Assembly (NCBI GenBank): GCA_044227665.1
Contig: JBGAWK010000025.1
Location: forward strand, 1-30,958
Length of the DNA stretch: 30,958 bases
Reading direction: 5' to 3'
DNA from: JBGAWK01 sp044227665
GTDB lineage: Bacteria > Bacteroidota > Bacteroidia > Chitinophagales > JADIYW01
This document shows, one piece after another, positions 14,348 to 23,532 of this stretch. Position numbers and translations under genes: made by a program. Below the pieces are notes generated by a model. That model ran no database searches. It saw only the letters and a list, made by a program, of their open reading frames with translations, and was not told the DNA's origin. Each line of letters starts with the position of its first letter. Positions within the stretch are counted from its first letter, which is position 1.

Positions 14348-15508
14348 ATGAGAAGAATAATATTCTTAGTCACTTTTGTAAGTATTTTAATCTCATGTAA
14401 GCAAAAGAAAGGTAGTGATTTGGCCGTATCCAAAGATTTTCAAAAAGCATTACAAGAAAAATTGATAAATGCTCAAGAAGGGGATGTGATAGATATTCCG
14501 GAAGGTAACTTCAACCTCAACGTAGCTCTTACAGTCGAAGGAATAAACAAGCTTACTATTAGAGGGGCGGGAGAAGGCTTCTGTGTTCAAGATGCCAAAG
14601 GCGACAATATAAAACTAAAAAATTGCGATGGCGTAACCTTGCGTAAGATGAACTCTACATGGACTACAGGGGCAGATTCTACCAATGGCAACTATGGCTA
14701 TTATCCGGTAGAGTGCCGCAATGTATTATTGGAAGAATGTGAAGTATCCTACTGTGCCGATGCCGGAGTATATGTGGGACAATCTACCAATGTAGTGGTA
14801 CGCAAATGTTATGCCCATCACAATGTGGCGGGTATAGAAATTGAAAATTGTATCAATTCCAATATCTATGACAATTTATCAGAAGAGAATGCTGGAGGAA
14901 TACTGGTATTCGACCTGCCGAAATTATTTCAGACTAATGGAAGAAATGCGAGGGTTTACAATAACAAATGTATCAATAACAACTTCAAAAATTTTGGCAA
15001 GCCCGGAAGCATCGTTGCCATGATACCTCCCGGCTCTGGAATGATTATTATGGCAACAGATAGTGTGGAAGTATTTAAGAATGAATTTACTAATAACAAG
15101 ACGGTAGGTATCGCTATAGTAAGTTATAAAATGACCGGCAAGCCTATACAAGATTCTACGTATGGCCCCTATTGTCATACGATATCCATACACGACAATA
15201 CCTTTTCGCGCAAATCTATCATGATACCAGATATGTCCACGGATTTAGGCAAGCTATTTACGATTACTTTCAAAAGCCCTGTAGATATTTGCTATGACAA
15301 TATCAACGACCCCAAGATTGTAGATGCCGACGGAAACCTGCCAGAAGGTAAAAAAATATGCATATCAAACAATAAAGGCATGGAAAAATTTGGCAACCTG
15401 AATGCTTACAAAGCAAAGAAGCCTATAGATATTCCAAAATATATTGACACCGATGTAAGTAAATTTAATTGCACCTATACTATCAAAGGTTTTGAAGGAC
15501 AATTATAA
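14348..15508 (+). CDS. Parallel beta-helix repeat lipoprotein (TIGR03805-like)
   Basis: This 386-residue predicted lipoprotein has a signal sequence ending in the lipobox ILIS-C17. The rest shows the short strand-turn rhythm of a right-handed parallel beta-helix, such as NVLLEECEVSYCADAGVYV, NVVVRKCYAHHNVAGIEI and NSNIYDNLSEENAGGILVF, with repeated N/C/G turns (about residues 65-290). It matches what I recall of TIGR03805, a family that regularly occurs in two-gene pairs with TIGR03806 proteins. That fits here: the next gene begins three bases after this stop. The role of the pair is unknown; a carbohydrate-binding or NosD-like periplasmic role has not been shown. Anchoring to a membrane by lipid is inferred from the lipobox. 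Confidence 0.85.
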   Translation: MRRIIFLVTFVSILISCKQKKGSDLAVSKDFQKALQEKLINAQEGDVIDIPEGNFNLNVALTVEGINKLTIRGAGEGFCVQDAKGDNIKLKNCDGVTLRKMNSTWTTGADSTNGNYGYYPVECRNVLLEECEVSYCADAGVYVGQSTNVVVRKCYAHHNVAGIEIENCINSNIYDNLSEENAGGILVFDLPKLFQTNGRNARVYNNKCINNNFKNFGKPGSIVAMIPPGSGMIIMATDSVEVFKNEFTNNKTVGIAIVSYKMTGKPIQDSTYGPYCHTISIHDNTFSRKSIMIPDMSTDLGKLFTITFKSPVDICYDNINDPKIVDADGNLPEGKKICISNNKGMEKFGNLNAYKAKKPIDIPKYIDTDVSKFNCTYTIKGFEGQL

Positions 15509-15511
15509 AAT

Positions 15512-16573
15512 ATGAAAAAAAATCCTTTTAGCCTTACCTGTTATTTCATAGGAATCATAATCTTATTTTCTTGTAATAAAAAAGCCACAGTACGGATAGT
15601 TCTGGAAGGAAAGCCATTCCCAAAACTGTCGCAATACCGATTTTTTATAGGAGATATAAAAAATCTATCTCCTAATACCGGCGTTATTCCCTACGACCTC
15701 ATCACTCCCCTATTTACTGACTATGCCCATAAATCAAGGTTTGTGTGGCTGCCGGAGGGAACATCGGCAAAATTTTCTACAGAGGAATCTTTTGATTTTC
15801 CTATAGGTGCTGTATTAATAAAGAATTTTTACTATCCCGATGATTTCAGGAAGCCTGAGGGCAGTAGAAGGATACTGGAAACGCGACTATTGGTACACAA
15901 AAAATCAGGTTGGGAGGCTTTGGAATATATATGGAATGACGATCAGACAGAAGCTCTTTTGGAGCAAGCCGGCGACAGTAAGCATATTTCTTGGATAGAT
16001 GAAACTGGTAAAAAACAAAGCACTACCTACCTTTTTCCAAATAGAAATCAATGCAAAAATTGTCATAACCTCAATAATATCATGACACCAATAGGTACGA
16101 AGGCTAGATATATTAATAGCAATTATACTTATGCTGACGGTAAGATGAATCAGATTGAGAAGTGGAAAAAACTAGGATACCTTTCAGATTGCAATGAGCC
16201 TGTAGATAAGATTGCCAAAGTGGCAAAATGGGATGATACCACTGCAAATGTAGAACTACGTGCCAAGTCATATTTAGAGGTAAATTGTGCACACTGTCAT
16301 CGCAAAGAAGGAAATGCCAATACTTCTGGTCTCTACTTAGTACTTTCCGACCATAATCCCGAATCCTGGGGTATCATGAAAAGCCCTGTCGCCGCAGGGA
16401 AGGCAAGCGGCAATTGTCTATACGATGTAGTACCCAGCAAACCTGACGAGAGTATTGTGATATTCAGGATGGACAACATAGACCCCGGAATAATGATGCC
16501 GGAGCTAGGAAGGACGATGATACATCATGAAGGCGTAGCCCTTATCAGAAAGTGGATAGCAGAAATGAAGTAA
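15512..16573 (+). CDS. Dihaem c-type cytochrome lipoprotein (SO2930 / TIGR03806-like)
   Basis: This 353-residue exported protein has the lipobox IILFS-C21. It has two haem c attachment motifs, C181-KNC-H185 and C259-AHC-H263, and a Met-rich C-terminal segment GIMMPELGR (326-334) that could provide an axial Met ligand. The N-terminal half contains IPYDLITPLFTDYAHKSRFV, typical of the SO2930-type dihaem family as I recall it. It is co-transcribed with the beta-helix lipoprotein gene three bases upstream. The pair suggests an envelope redox protein working with a beta-helix partner, but the substrate or electron acceptor is unknown. Cytochrome c maturation genes are not in the window. Confidence 0.85.
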   Translation: MKKNPFSLTCYFIGIIILFSCNKKATVRIVLEGKPFPKLSQYRFFIGDIKNLSPNTGVIPYDLITPLFTDYAHKSRFVWLPEGTSAKFSTEESFDFPIGAVLIKNFYYPDDFRKPEGSRRILETRLLVHKKSGWEALEYIWNDDQTEALLEQAGDSKHISWIDETGKKQSTTYLFPNRNQCKNCHNLNNIMTPIGTKARYINSNYTYADGKMNQIEKWKKLGYLSDCNEPVDKIAKVAKWDDTTANVELRAKSYLEVNCAHCHRKEGNANTSGLYLVLSDHNPESWGIMKSPVAAGKASGNCLYDVVPSKPDESIVIFRMDNIDPGIMMPELGRTMIHHEGVALIRKWIAEMK

Positions 16574-16658
16574 TGCCTATCCCCACAGGGAATAAATAGT
16601 TTAAATTAATACTTCGCTTTCACTTTTATTCCAATTTTTACTTAGTATTGTAAATAGA

Positions 16659-17846
16659 ATGTTTTTAGATTTTTTCTTCCTGTTACGTAGCGAAGGTATT
16701 CCAGTGAGTTTACAAGAATATCTATATCTTCTTGAAGCTATGGACAAGAAAGTAATAGCCTATAATGTAGATGACTTTTACTATTTGTGTCGTACCGTCT
16801 GGATAAAAAATGAGCAATATCTAGATAGATTTGACCTGTTGTTTTCCAAATTTTTTCGCGGCATAGATGCTTCATCTATAGCTATAGATACTATTCCTAA
16901 AGATTGGCTAGAGAAGCAGATGGAGCGGCTTCTTAGCGACGAAGAAAAGAAATTGATAGAAAAGATGGGAGGCTTGGATGCGCTCATGCAGCGATTGCAG
17001 GAACTCATGGAGGAACAGAAGGAAAGACATGAAGGCGGCAACAAGTGGATAGGCACTGGTGGCAGCTCCCCATTCGGTCATGGGGGCTACAATCCCGAAG
17101 GAATACGCATTGGAGGTAGCGGTGGGCAAAAGAGTGCCGTCAAGGTTTGGGAAAAGCGCAATTTTCGTGATTATGCCGATGACTTGGAGTTGAATACTAG
17201 AAATATGAAGATGGCACTGCGTCGTTTGCGCATACTTACGCGTGAAGGCAGGGAGGATGAGTTAGACCTAGATAGTACCATTCACAATACGTGTAAGAAC
17301 GCAGGCTGGCTAGACATCCACTTGAGGCCCTCTAGGAAGAATCGCTCTAAAGTATTGCTGTTCTTTGATGTCGGAGGCTCTATGGATTCCCATATAGAAC
17401 TATGTTCCCAATTATTTTCGGCTGCGAAGGCGGAATTCAAGCATTTAGAGTTCTTTTATTTTCATAACTGCATATACGAGTCTGTATGGAAAAACAATAT
17501 ATTGCGGTGGAATGAGAAAATCCCAACCTTCGAAGTCCTTCATAAATTTAATAATGATTATAGAGTGATAATTGTAGGCGATGCTACGATGTCGCCGTAT
17601 GAGCTTACCCATACAGGAGGTAGCGTAGAACATTACAATGATGAAAGTGGTATGATATGGCTACAAAGGATAAAGGACAAATTCCCCTATACTGTATGGC
17701 TAAATCCTACCAATGAATATTATTGGCAAGGTATCAGCTCCTTGAAGATGATTCAGGAATTGTTTCCAGAACGAATGTATCCTATGACATTGGAAGGCTT
17801 GGCATCTGCGATGAAGATGTTGCGTGGCAAGAAACTAAAAGTATAA
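16659..17846 (+). CDS. CoxE-like VWA domain-containing protein
   Basis: This 395-residue cytoplasmic protein is of the CoxE-like VWA type (PF05762). The N-terminal part has FLLRSEGIPVSLQEYL, usual for these proteins. A helical region rich in Glu and Lys and a Gly-rich hinge (about 132-157) follow. The VWA domain begins near 230, with a MIDAS-type metal site D237-V-G-G-S241 in LLFFDVGGSMDSH. A later acidic residue follows in IIVGDATMSPYE. Members usually act with a MoxR-type AAA+ ATPase as a metal-insertion or assembly module; no MoxR gene is adjacent here. It stands as a single gene between the cytochrome pair and the symporter. Confidence 0.85.
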   Translation: MFLDFFFLLRSEGIPVSLQEYLYLLEAMDKKVIAYNVDDFYYLCRTVWIKNEQYLDRFDLLFSKFFRGIDASSIAIDTIPKDWLEKQMERLLSDEEKKLIEKMGGLDALMQRLQELMEEQKERHEGGNKWIGTGGSSPFGHGGYNPEGIRIGGSGGQKSAVKVWEKRNFRDYADDLELNTRNMKMALRRLRILTREGREDELDLDSTIHNTCKNAGWLDIHLRPSRKNRSKVLLFFDVGGSMDSHIELCSQLFSAAKAEFKHLEFFYFHNCIYESVWKNNILRWNEKIPTFEVLHKFNNDYRVIIVGDATMSPYELTHTGGSVEHYNDESGMIWLQRIKDKFPYTVWLNPTNEYYWQGISSLKMIQELFPERMYPMTLEGLASAMKMLRGKKLKV

Positions 17847-17923
17847 ATGATATTTCCGCTATAAAGTCTTTCTAATACACATTTCTTTATAACCTTCATG
17901 ATTTTATACATAAAATAAAATGA

Positions 17924-17931
17924 TAAATTTG
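17924..17931 (+). promoter_or_regulatory. Candidate -7 box (TAAATTTG) for the symporter-LOG operon
   Basis: This is an exact TAnnTTTG match with only seven bases between it and the ATG at 17939, so any 5' leader would be very short. Confidence 0.4.
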
Positions 17932-17938
17932 CTCGTTT

Positions 17939-19477
17939 ATGTCTCCAATTTGGATATTAGGTAGTATAAGCATCTATTTCTGTATGCTCTTGTGTATCGC
18001 TTATGTAACAAGTCGTGGTGCGGGCAATTATGCCTATTTTTTAGGTAACAAGCAATCACCGTGGTATTTGGTGGCCTTTGGTCTCATTGGTGATTCACTT
18101 TCCGGAGTTACATATATATCGGTACCCGGGGCTGTAGGGGCGGCGCAATTCAGCTATCTACAATTGGTACTGGGTTATTTGTTTGGGTATTTTGCAATAT
18201 CCTACTTTCTTTTGCCTATATATTATAAGATGCAGCTTACCTCTATCTATTCTTACCTACAGGAAAGATTTGGAAACACCTCTCAAAAAACAGGCTCCTT
18301 TTTTTTTCTATTATCAAGGTTATTGGGGGCAGCAGGAAGGTTGTATCTTGCTATTATCGTGTTACAAAAATTTGTATTTGAGCAATACAATATCCCTTTT
18401 GCACTATCAACATTCGCCATCATTGTCCTGATTTTAATCTATACCTATAGAGGCGGTATCAAGACCTTAGTATGGACGGACACTTTTCAATCCATTTTCC
18501 TGCTTCTTGGCGTGGTGCTTTCCATAGTATTTATCAGTAAAGCATTGGATTATTCTCCATCGGATATGGTGCGCGCAGTAGCAGAGAGTACCTACTCCAA
18601 AACATTCTTTTGGGATTGGCATGAAAAAAATTATTTCTTCAAGCAATTCCTAGGGGGCATGTTTATAGCTATTTCTATGACAGGCTTAGACCAAAATATG
18701 ATGCAAAAGAACCTCAGTTGTAGGAGTCTAAAGGAAGCACAGCTCAATATCAATGCCTTTAGCTTTGTGGTTGTCTTGGTGAATATTTTCTTTTTATCCT
18801 TAGGTGCATTACTTTATATCTATTGCACGCAGAAAGGCATAGCTATACCTACAGCTACAGATGAACTTTTTCCTACACTGGCATTGAATCATTTAGGAGT
18901 GGCAGCTGGGCTTGTATTTATCGCCGGACTTACAGCTGCAACATTTTCTAGTGCTGATTCTGTGCTTACCGCCCTTACGACATCCTTTATGATAGATTTT
19001 TTGGCACATACGGATGAAAATACTGATGATAGGGGCGTAACACGCCAGCGTCATATTATCCATATTTCATTTGCTGTCTTGCTATTGTTAACTATACTGA
19101 TCTTTAAAGCTTTCAATGATAAGGCTATTATAGATACTATACTTATGGTAGCAGGATATACTTATGGTCCTCTACTGGGTTTGTTCTTTTTGGGAATTTT
19201 TACAGATATACGAATAAAAGATAGATGGGTGCCCTTTGTTGCCATTCTCGCACCATTTGTTACACACTGTCTGAAACTGGTAACCTATAGGGAAGGGCTT
19301 GTAAAGATGGTAGATGATGGCAAAGACACTTTGCTTTCCAATACTATGCTCTCAATAGCGCAATATCTTGAGAGCACATTCTCTATTACATTAAACTATA
19401 AAATGGGAAATGAATTCCTCATCGTCAATGGACTACTGACGGTAGTAGGATTATTATTAATAAAAATAAAAAAATAA
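17939..19477 (+). CDS. Sodium:solute symporter family protein
   Basis: This 512-residue, very hydrophobic protein has about thirteen transmembrane segments and belongs to the sodium/solute symporter family (PF00474). Recognisable parts are GDSLSGVTYISVPGAVG near residues 51-67, ISYFLLPIYYKMQLTSIYSYLQERFG (about 90-112), the later GGIKTLVWTDTFQS (about 171-184), and GLTAATFSSADSVLTALTTSF (about 333-353), which matches the family's conserved SSxDS segment. The substrate (sugar, amino acid, organic acid or other) cannot be told from sequence. Its TAA overlaps the ATG of the LOG-family gene, so the two are translationally coupled. Confidence 0.92.
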   Translation: MSPIWILGSISIYFCMLLCIAYVTSRGAGNYAYFLGNKQSPWYLVAFGLIGDSLSGVTYISVPGAVGAAQFSYLQLVLGYLFGYFAISYFLLPIYYKMQLTSIYSYLQERFGNTSQKTGSFFFLLSRLLGAAGRLYLAIIVLQKFVFEQYNIPFALSTFAIIVLILIYTYRGGIKTLVWTDTFQSIFLLLGVVLSIVFISKALDYSPSDMVRAVAESTYSKTFFWDWHEKNYFFKQFLGGMFIAISMTGLDQNMMQKNLSCRSLKEAQLNINAFSFVVVLVNIFFLSLGALLYIYCTQKGIAIPTATDELFPTLALNHLGVAAGLVFIAGLTAATFSSADSVLTALTTSFMIDFLAHTDENTDDRGVTRQRHIIHISFAVLLLLTILIFKAFNDKAIIDTILMVAGYTYGPLLGLFFLGIFTDIRIKDRWVPFVAILAPFVTHCLKLVTYREGLVKMVDDGKDTLLSNTMLSIAQYLESTFSITLNYKMGNEFLIVNGLLTVVGLLLIKIKK

Positions 19478-20196
19478 TGAGCACTTTAGATGATTTTAAA
19501 GTAAAAAGACCTTATAAGGACAGGTCTTGGACACAAATTAATGCCTCCAACAGCTGGGCTATATTCAGGATAATGTCGGAGTTCGTAGAAGCGTATGAGC
19601 GTATGAATAGGATAGGACCTTGTGTGTCTATATTTGGTTCGGCACGTACCAAGCCCGACGATCATTTCTATCAGGAAGCAGTAAAGATGGCAGAGCGACT
19701 CGTAGAAGAAGGCTATGGTGTAATTACGGGAGGAGGTCCCGGTATCATGGAAGCAGGCAATAAAGGCGCTCGCAACAAAAGTGGAAAGTCCGTGGGATTA
19801 AATATAGAACTTCCTCATGAGCAAGGCTATAACCCTTACGTGGACCCGGATAAGCTGATTACATTTTATTATTTCTTTGTAAGAAAAGTAATATTTGTAA
19901 AGTATGCCCAAGCTTTCGTTTGTTTCCCAGGAGGATTCGGCACTTTAGATGAACTGTTTGAGGCACTTACTTTAGTACAAACCAAGAAAGTTGAGCGTCT
20001 GCCAATAATCTTGTTTGGCACTTCCTATTGGAGTGGACTACTATCATGGATACAGGAGACGGTAAATCAAAATTATAATTATATCAATCCTATTGACGTA
20101 AACCTATTTTTGGTTACAGATGATATAGAGGAAGCTATACGATTTATCAATAATTTCTATGATGACCAAAATCATGAATTGACACCTAACTTCTAA
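19477..20196 (+). CDS. LOG family protein (TIGR00730-type nucleotide 5'-monophosphate phosphoribohydrolase)
   Basis: This 239-residue Rossmann-fold protein has the LOG hallmarks SIFGSARTKP (51-60), TGGGPGIMEAGNKGA (84-98) and FPGGFGTLDELFE (150-162). Such enzymes split nucleoside 5'-monophosphates into base and ribose 5-phosphate; some act on cytokinin nucleotides, and many are mis-named lysine decarboxylases. The ATG shares its A with the symporter stop codon (TAATG), which indicates coupling. The last 11 bases overlap the 3' end of the minus-strand glycosyltransferase gene. The in vivo substrate is unknown. Confidence 0.92.
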   Translation: MSTLDDFKVKRPYKDRSWTQINASNSWAIFRIMSEFVEAYERMNRIGPCVSIFGSARTKPDDHFYQEAVKMAERLVEEGYGVITGGGPGIMEAGNKGARNKSGKSVGLNIELPHEQGYNPYVDPDKLITFYYFFVRKVIFVKYAQAFVCFPGGFGTLDELFEALTLVQTKKVERLPIILFGTSYWSGLLSWIQETVNQNYNYINPIDVNLFLVTDDIEEAIRFINNFYDDQNHELTPNF

Positions 20197-21379
20197 GCGC
20201 ACGTTCTACTTCATACATTACTGCATCCCAAGTGTAATGGGTGGCAGCCAATTTTCTAGATTCTACACTTATTTTTTCCCATAAATCTTTGGTGGTCATA
20301 ACTTTCTGTATCTGCTTGATATAATCTTCAGGGGACTGTGCTAGGAGGATATGCCTGCCGTCTTGTACCTCAAGTCCTTCTGCACCAATATTTGAAGTCA
20401 CACAAGGTATCCCGCGATATAAGGCATTCATTACTTTTACCTTTATACCACTGCCAAATCTCAAGGGACAAATAAAGACTTGAGCATTGCGATAGACGGT
20501 ATCTAGTTCCTCTACAAATCCTGTAAACTCAATATTGTCATAGTTTGCAGCCACTGTTTTTATCCTTGGATCGGGAGTTTTACCTACAATTGTAAGGCGT
20601 ACTCCCTCTATTTGTGTGCATATCTTCTCCCATACCTCCGAGATAAACCATACTAATCCATCCACATTTGCCTCCCATGATAAGGTGCCTATGTATAGAA
20701 GGGTGCGGTTATTATTGTCGTAGGTAAGCGAAGGGAGCTGTAACAGCTCTTCATCGCCCAAATGATAAGTGGGAAAGAACTTTTTTCTTTCAGCACCTAT
20801 GGCTACTAGTTCGTCAATATCATTGGGCGCAGCCAAAATTGTATGAGCACTTTCACATATTTTTTTTTCATACCTTTTTATCCAAAATGATTGATTGTAC
20901 AGAGCGGCTTTTTTTAAGATATTTTTTTCTATATCGCCAAATCGCTTCCACATCAGGTACTCGCAATTGTGCTGATGTAATACTATCTTTCCACTATAAT
21001 TTTCTGGCACATATTGATACATTTCATAATGGTCTATGAATATACATTCATATTTATCGCTAATAGACGATATTTGGTTTCTAAAGGATGTACTTTTATT
21101 TCTAAATAAATTTAAGGGCATCCTTAGCAAGTTGCTCTTCACAAGAGTGTACGGTGTGCGTGGTATATCTAGTGGTATAGAAATATGAACATCTAAATTT
21201 ACCGATTTCAAGAAAATCTCTTCATTATCGCTGTCATTATTTTTGAGGAAGTAGGCTACCGCTAATTTATAATGCCTTGCAAGGTATTCTACTAATCTCC
21301 AAGACTTGATTACGCCACCGCTTACTGGAGGATAGGGAAGTTGTGTGGTTATGAATAAGATATTTTTTATTTCAGCCAT
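20186..21379 (-). CDS. Glycosyltransferase family 4-type (GT-B) protein
   Basis: This 397-residue protein has a two-domain GT-B layout. The N-terminal acceptor domain begins ILFITTQLPYPPVSGG, followed by KSWRLVEYLA. The C-terminal donor domain has TLLYIGTLSWEANVDGLVWF, then LTIVGKTPDPRI, EFTGFVEELDTVYRNAQVFI, and PLRFGSGIKVKVMNALYRGIPCVTS, in which the GSGIKVK/E-like region binds the nucleotide sugar. It follows a sulfotransferase gene with a 13-bp overlap (its ATG lies in the sulfotransferase end), so they are translated together. The likely product is a sulfated surface glycan or glycolipid; the sugar is unknown. Confidence 0.9.
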   Translation of the reverse strand: MAEIKNILFITTQLPYPPVSGGVIKSWRLVEYLARHYKLAVAYFLKNNDSDNEEIFLKSVNLDVHISIPLDIPRTPYTLVKSNLLRMPLNLFRNKSTSFRNQISSISDKYECIFIDHYEMYQYVPENYSGKIVLHQHNCEYLMWKRFGDIEKNILKKAALYNQSFWIKRYEKKICESAHTILAAPNDIDELVAIGAERKKFFPTYHLGDEELLQLPSLTYDNNNRTLLYIGTLSWEANVDGLVWFISEVWEKICTQIEGVRLTIVGKTPDPRIKTVAANYDNIEFTGFVEELDTVYRNAQVFICPLRFGSGIKVKVMNALYRGIPCVTSNIGAEGLEVQDGRHILLAQSPEDYIKQIQKVMTTKDLWEKISVESRKLAATHYTWDAVMYEVERALRS

Positions 21380-22320
21380 GCAGAGAGGTCTTTGTGAATC
21401 AAATCTTGTAATGCTAATATATCGTCTCTATAATATGCTATCAACCAGTCTCTATCTTGCTTCTCTAGCTTTGGCATATTCTTTTGAGTATAAAAAATAT
21501 CTTTAAAAAACCCTCTCCATGCATAGGGTAATATCTGCTTTGCCTTCTGTATTAGTCCCATCTGATTCAGAAAATAATTCAATCTTGAAAACCTAGATAT
21601 ACCCCCTTCATTATATTTCTGTGAGCTATCAATTTCTACATCTATAGATACACCTAAAAATGTAAACATTTCTCTTAATATCTCTTCGGGTGCAGCAATA
21701 TAGTCATCGTATAGAAGAATTTTTACCTGATCTCTTGGAAATACCTCTAAATAATTTTTTACTTGCTTATAATATTTTCCTATATATAAATATTGGTGGT
21801 TAGCGCCCCAGCCTGCTGGTGCTGCTTTAGCATCTTTTTTTATTTCTTCAAGGAAATTATCGGCTAATATTTTTCCTTGTTTGAGGTTCATAATATATTG
21901 TGAGAATGCACGCTCTACAGGGTTACGCAACATCATCAAAATTTTAGCATCCCCATTATAGGACTTTATTTTTTCAGCTACGCCGTCATACAGAAGATAA
22001 GATAAGCTCATTTCGCCTACGGCAATTTCGTCATTTACATCGTCAAATAATTTGTGGTACGTTATTTCATCTGTAACATGGGCTATATGGACAGGATGTT
22101 TTCTGTCTCCACATAAATACTTTTCAATATCAATATCAATGTCATGGCGATAGTCGGCAGAGAAATGTTCCGGATGTATGGCATCTTTGGAAAAATAGTT
22201 CACCTCCTTTATCGGGCTTACATATACTTGAGGGTGAGATGTCAAATATCGGTGTAGTGCTGTAGTGCCACCTTTTACAGTTCCTACTAAGAAGAAATTG
22301 GGCTTTTTAGCGTTATTCAT
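21367..22320 (-). CDS. Sulfotransferase family protein
   Basis: This 317-residue protein (from ATG 22320, MNNAKKPNFF) is of the PAPS-dependent sulfotransferase type. The 5'-phosphosulfate loop is FLVGTVKGGTTALHRYL (residues 10-26). The 3'-phosphate-binding region is ILMMLRNPVERAFSQYI. It moves sulfate from PAPS to a hydroxyl or amine. An in-frame ATG at 22395 would add 25 residues without family match; I prefer 22320 because homologues start just before the P-loop. It overlaps the downstream glycosyltransferase gene by 13 bp, pointing to a sulfated glycan. The acceptor is unknown. Confidence 0.88.
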   Translation of the reverse strand: MNNAKKPNFFLVGTVKGGTTALHRYLTSHPQVYVSPIKEVNYFSKDAIHPEHFSADYRHDIDIDIEKYLCGDRKHPVHIAHVTDEITYHKLFDDVNDEIAVGEMSLSYLLYDGVAEKIKSYNGDAKILMMLRNPVERAFSQYIMNLKQGKILADNFLEEIKKDAKAAPAGWGANHQYLYIGKYYKQVKNYLEVFPRDQVKILLYDDYIAAPEEILREMFTFLGVSIDVEIDSSQKYNEGGISRFSRLNYFLNQMGLIQKAKQILPYAWRGFFKDIFYTQKNMPKLEKQDRDWLIAYYRDDILALQDLIHKDLSAWLK

Positions 22321-22442
22321 TTTGAGAGGTAGCGGTCTTTGTTTTTGATAAAATATATAAAGTTCTCCTTTGGCTTTTCCTGTATAAAGATACATAGCCG
22401 TGCTGAGATGATAAAGTATTATCTATACTTGTTATAATAAAA

Positions 22443-22469
22443 AGAGGGGCTGCCTACGGCAGCCCCTCT
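22443..22469 (-). terminator. Rho-independent terminator of glnA
   Basis: A perfect 12-bp stem (22443-22454 with 22458-22469) has the loop TAC. On the minus strand it is followed by a T-rich run, so it serves glnA, whose stop is 22 bases before it. It contains the same GGGGCTGC/GCAGCCCC arm as the terminators at 2274 and 13251. Confidence 0.85.
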
Positions 22470-22490
22470 GATATACTTCTCAAGAATAGC

Positions 22491-23498
22491 TTAATTCCCT
22501 TTTACAGTATGGATAATTCTCGATGCTACTTTGTAAGGATCGGCGGCAGAATTAGGTCTGCGGTCTTCCAACCATCCTCTCCATCCTTTGTCCACAGTAA
22601 CTGGGGCAATACGTATAGAAGCACCTCTGTCAGATACGCCATAGCTGAAAGAATCTATAGATGCTGTTTCATGTTTGCCTGTAAGTCTTAGATGATTGTC
22701 GGCACCATATACGGCGATGTGTTCTTTTACTACTGGTCTGAAAGATTCGCATATCTTATCGAAAGTTTCTTTAGAGCCGCATGTTCTCAGCGTAGTATTA
22801 GAGAAGTTAGCGTGCATACCAGAGCCATTCCAGTCCAATTCTCCTAGAGGCTTGCAGTGCCAGTTGATAGAAACACCATATTTCTCGGCAGTACGCTCTA
22901 ATAAGTAACGAGCCACCCAAGTTTGGTCTCCCGCCTCTTTAGCACCTTTGGCAAACACTTGAAACTCCCACTGTCCGCAGGCTACTTCTGCATTGATGCC
23001 TTCTATATTCAGACCAGAATCTATGCATACATCCAAATGTTCTTCTACGATGTCTCTGCCGAAAGCATTTGCGGCACCCACACTACAAAAATAGGGACCT
23101 TGCGGTGCTGGATAGCCATTAGCAGGAAACCCTAGTGGTTTATTGGTCTCGGGATTCCACAAGAAATACTCTTGTTCAAAGCCAAACCAAAAGTCATTGT
23201 CATCATCATCTATTGTAGCACGACCATTGGTAACGTGAGGTGTACCATCGGGATTCATAACCTCACACATTACTAAATATCCATCACGTCTGCCACCATC
23301 TTCACAGATGAATACAGGCTTAAGAAGACAGTCGGAACTGCCACCTGGCGCCTGATTGGTAGAGCTGCCATCAAAGTTCCATATAGGGCAATCTTCTAAC
23401 TTGCCGCTGAAATCCCTTTCTATTCTGGTTTTGCTTCTCAAGCTTTGTGTAGGTTGTGTACCATCCAACCAAATGTACTCTAATTTTGATTTACTCAT
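22491..23498 (-). CDS. glnA: Glutamine synthetase, GSII (eukaryotic-like) type
   Basis: The enzyme makes glutamine from glutamate, ammonia and ATP. The 335-residue product has the short GSII layout. A beta-grasp N-terminal domain (LEYIWLDGTQPTQSLRSKTR, then CPIWNFDGSSTNQAPG at 37-52) precedes the catalytic domain, with FGFEQEYFLW (105-114), EVACGQWEFQVF (171-182), WNGSGMHANFSN (223-234), NHLRLTGKHETASID (268-282) and RGASIRIAPVT (291-301). It is a single gene with a well-formed promoter and terminator. The assignment is certain; GSII rather than GSI or GSIII follows from the length and motifs. Confidence 0.96.
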   Translation of the reverse strand: MSKSKLEYIWLDGTQPTQSLRSKTRIERDFSGKLEDCPIWNFDGSSTNQAPGGSSDCLLKPVFICEDGGRRDGYLVMCEVMNPDGTPHVTNGRATIDDDDNDFWFGFEQEYFLWNPETNKPLGFPANGYPAPQGPYFCSVGAANAFGRDIVEEHLDVCIDSGLNIEGINAEVACGQWEFQVFAKGAKEAGDQTWVARYLLERTAEKYGVSINWHCKPLGELDWNGSGMHANFSNTTLRTCGSKETFDKICESFRPVVKEHIAVYGADNHLRLTGKHETASIDSFSYGVSDRGASIRIAPVTVDKGWRGWLEDRRPNSAADPYKVASRIIHTVKGN

Positions 23499-23532
23499 TT
23501 TATTATTTTTTATATATATTTTATTTATAAAT

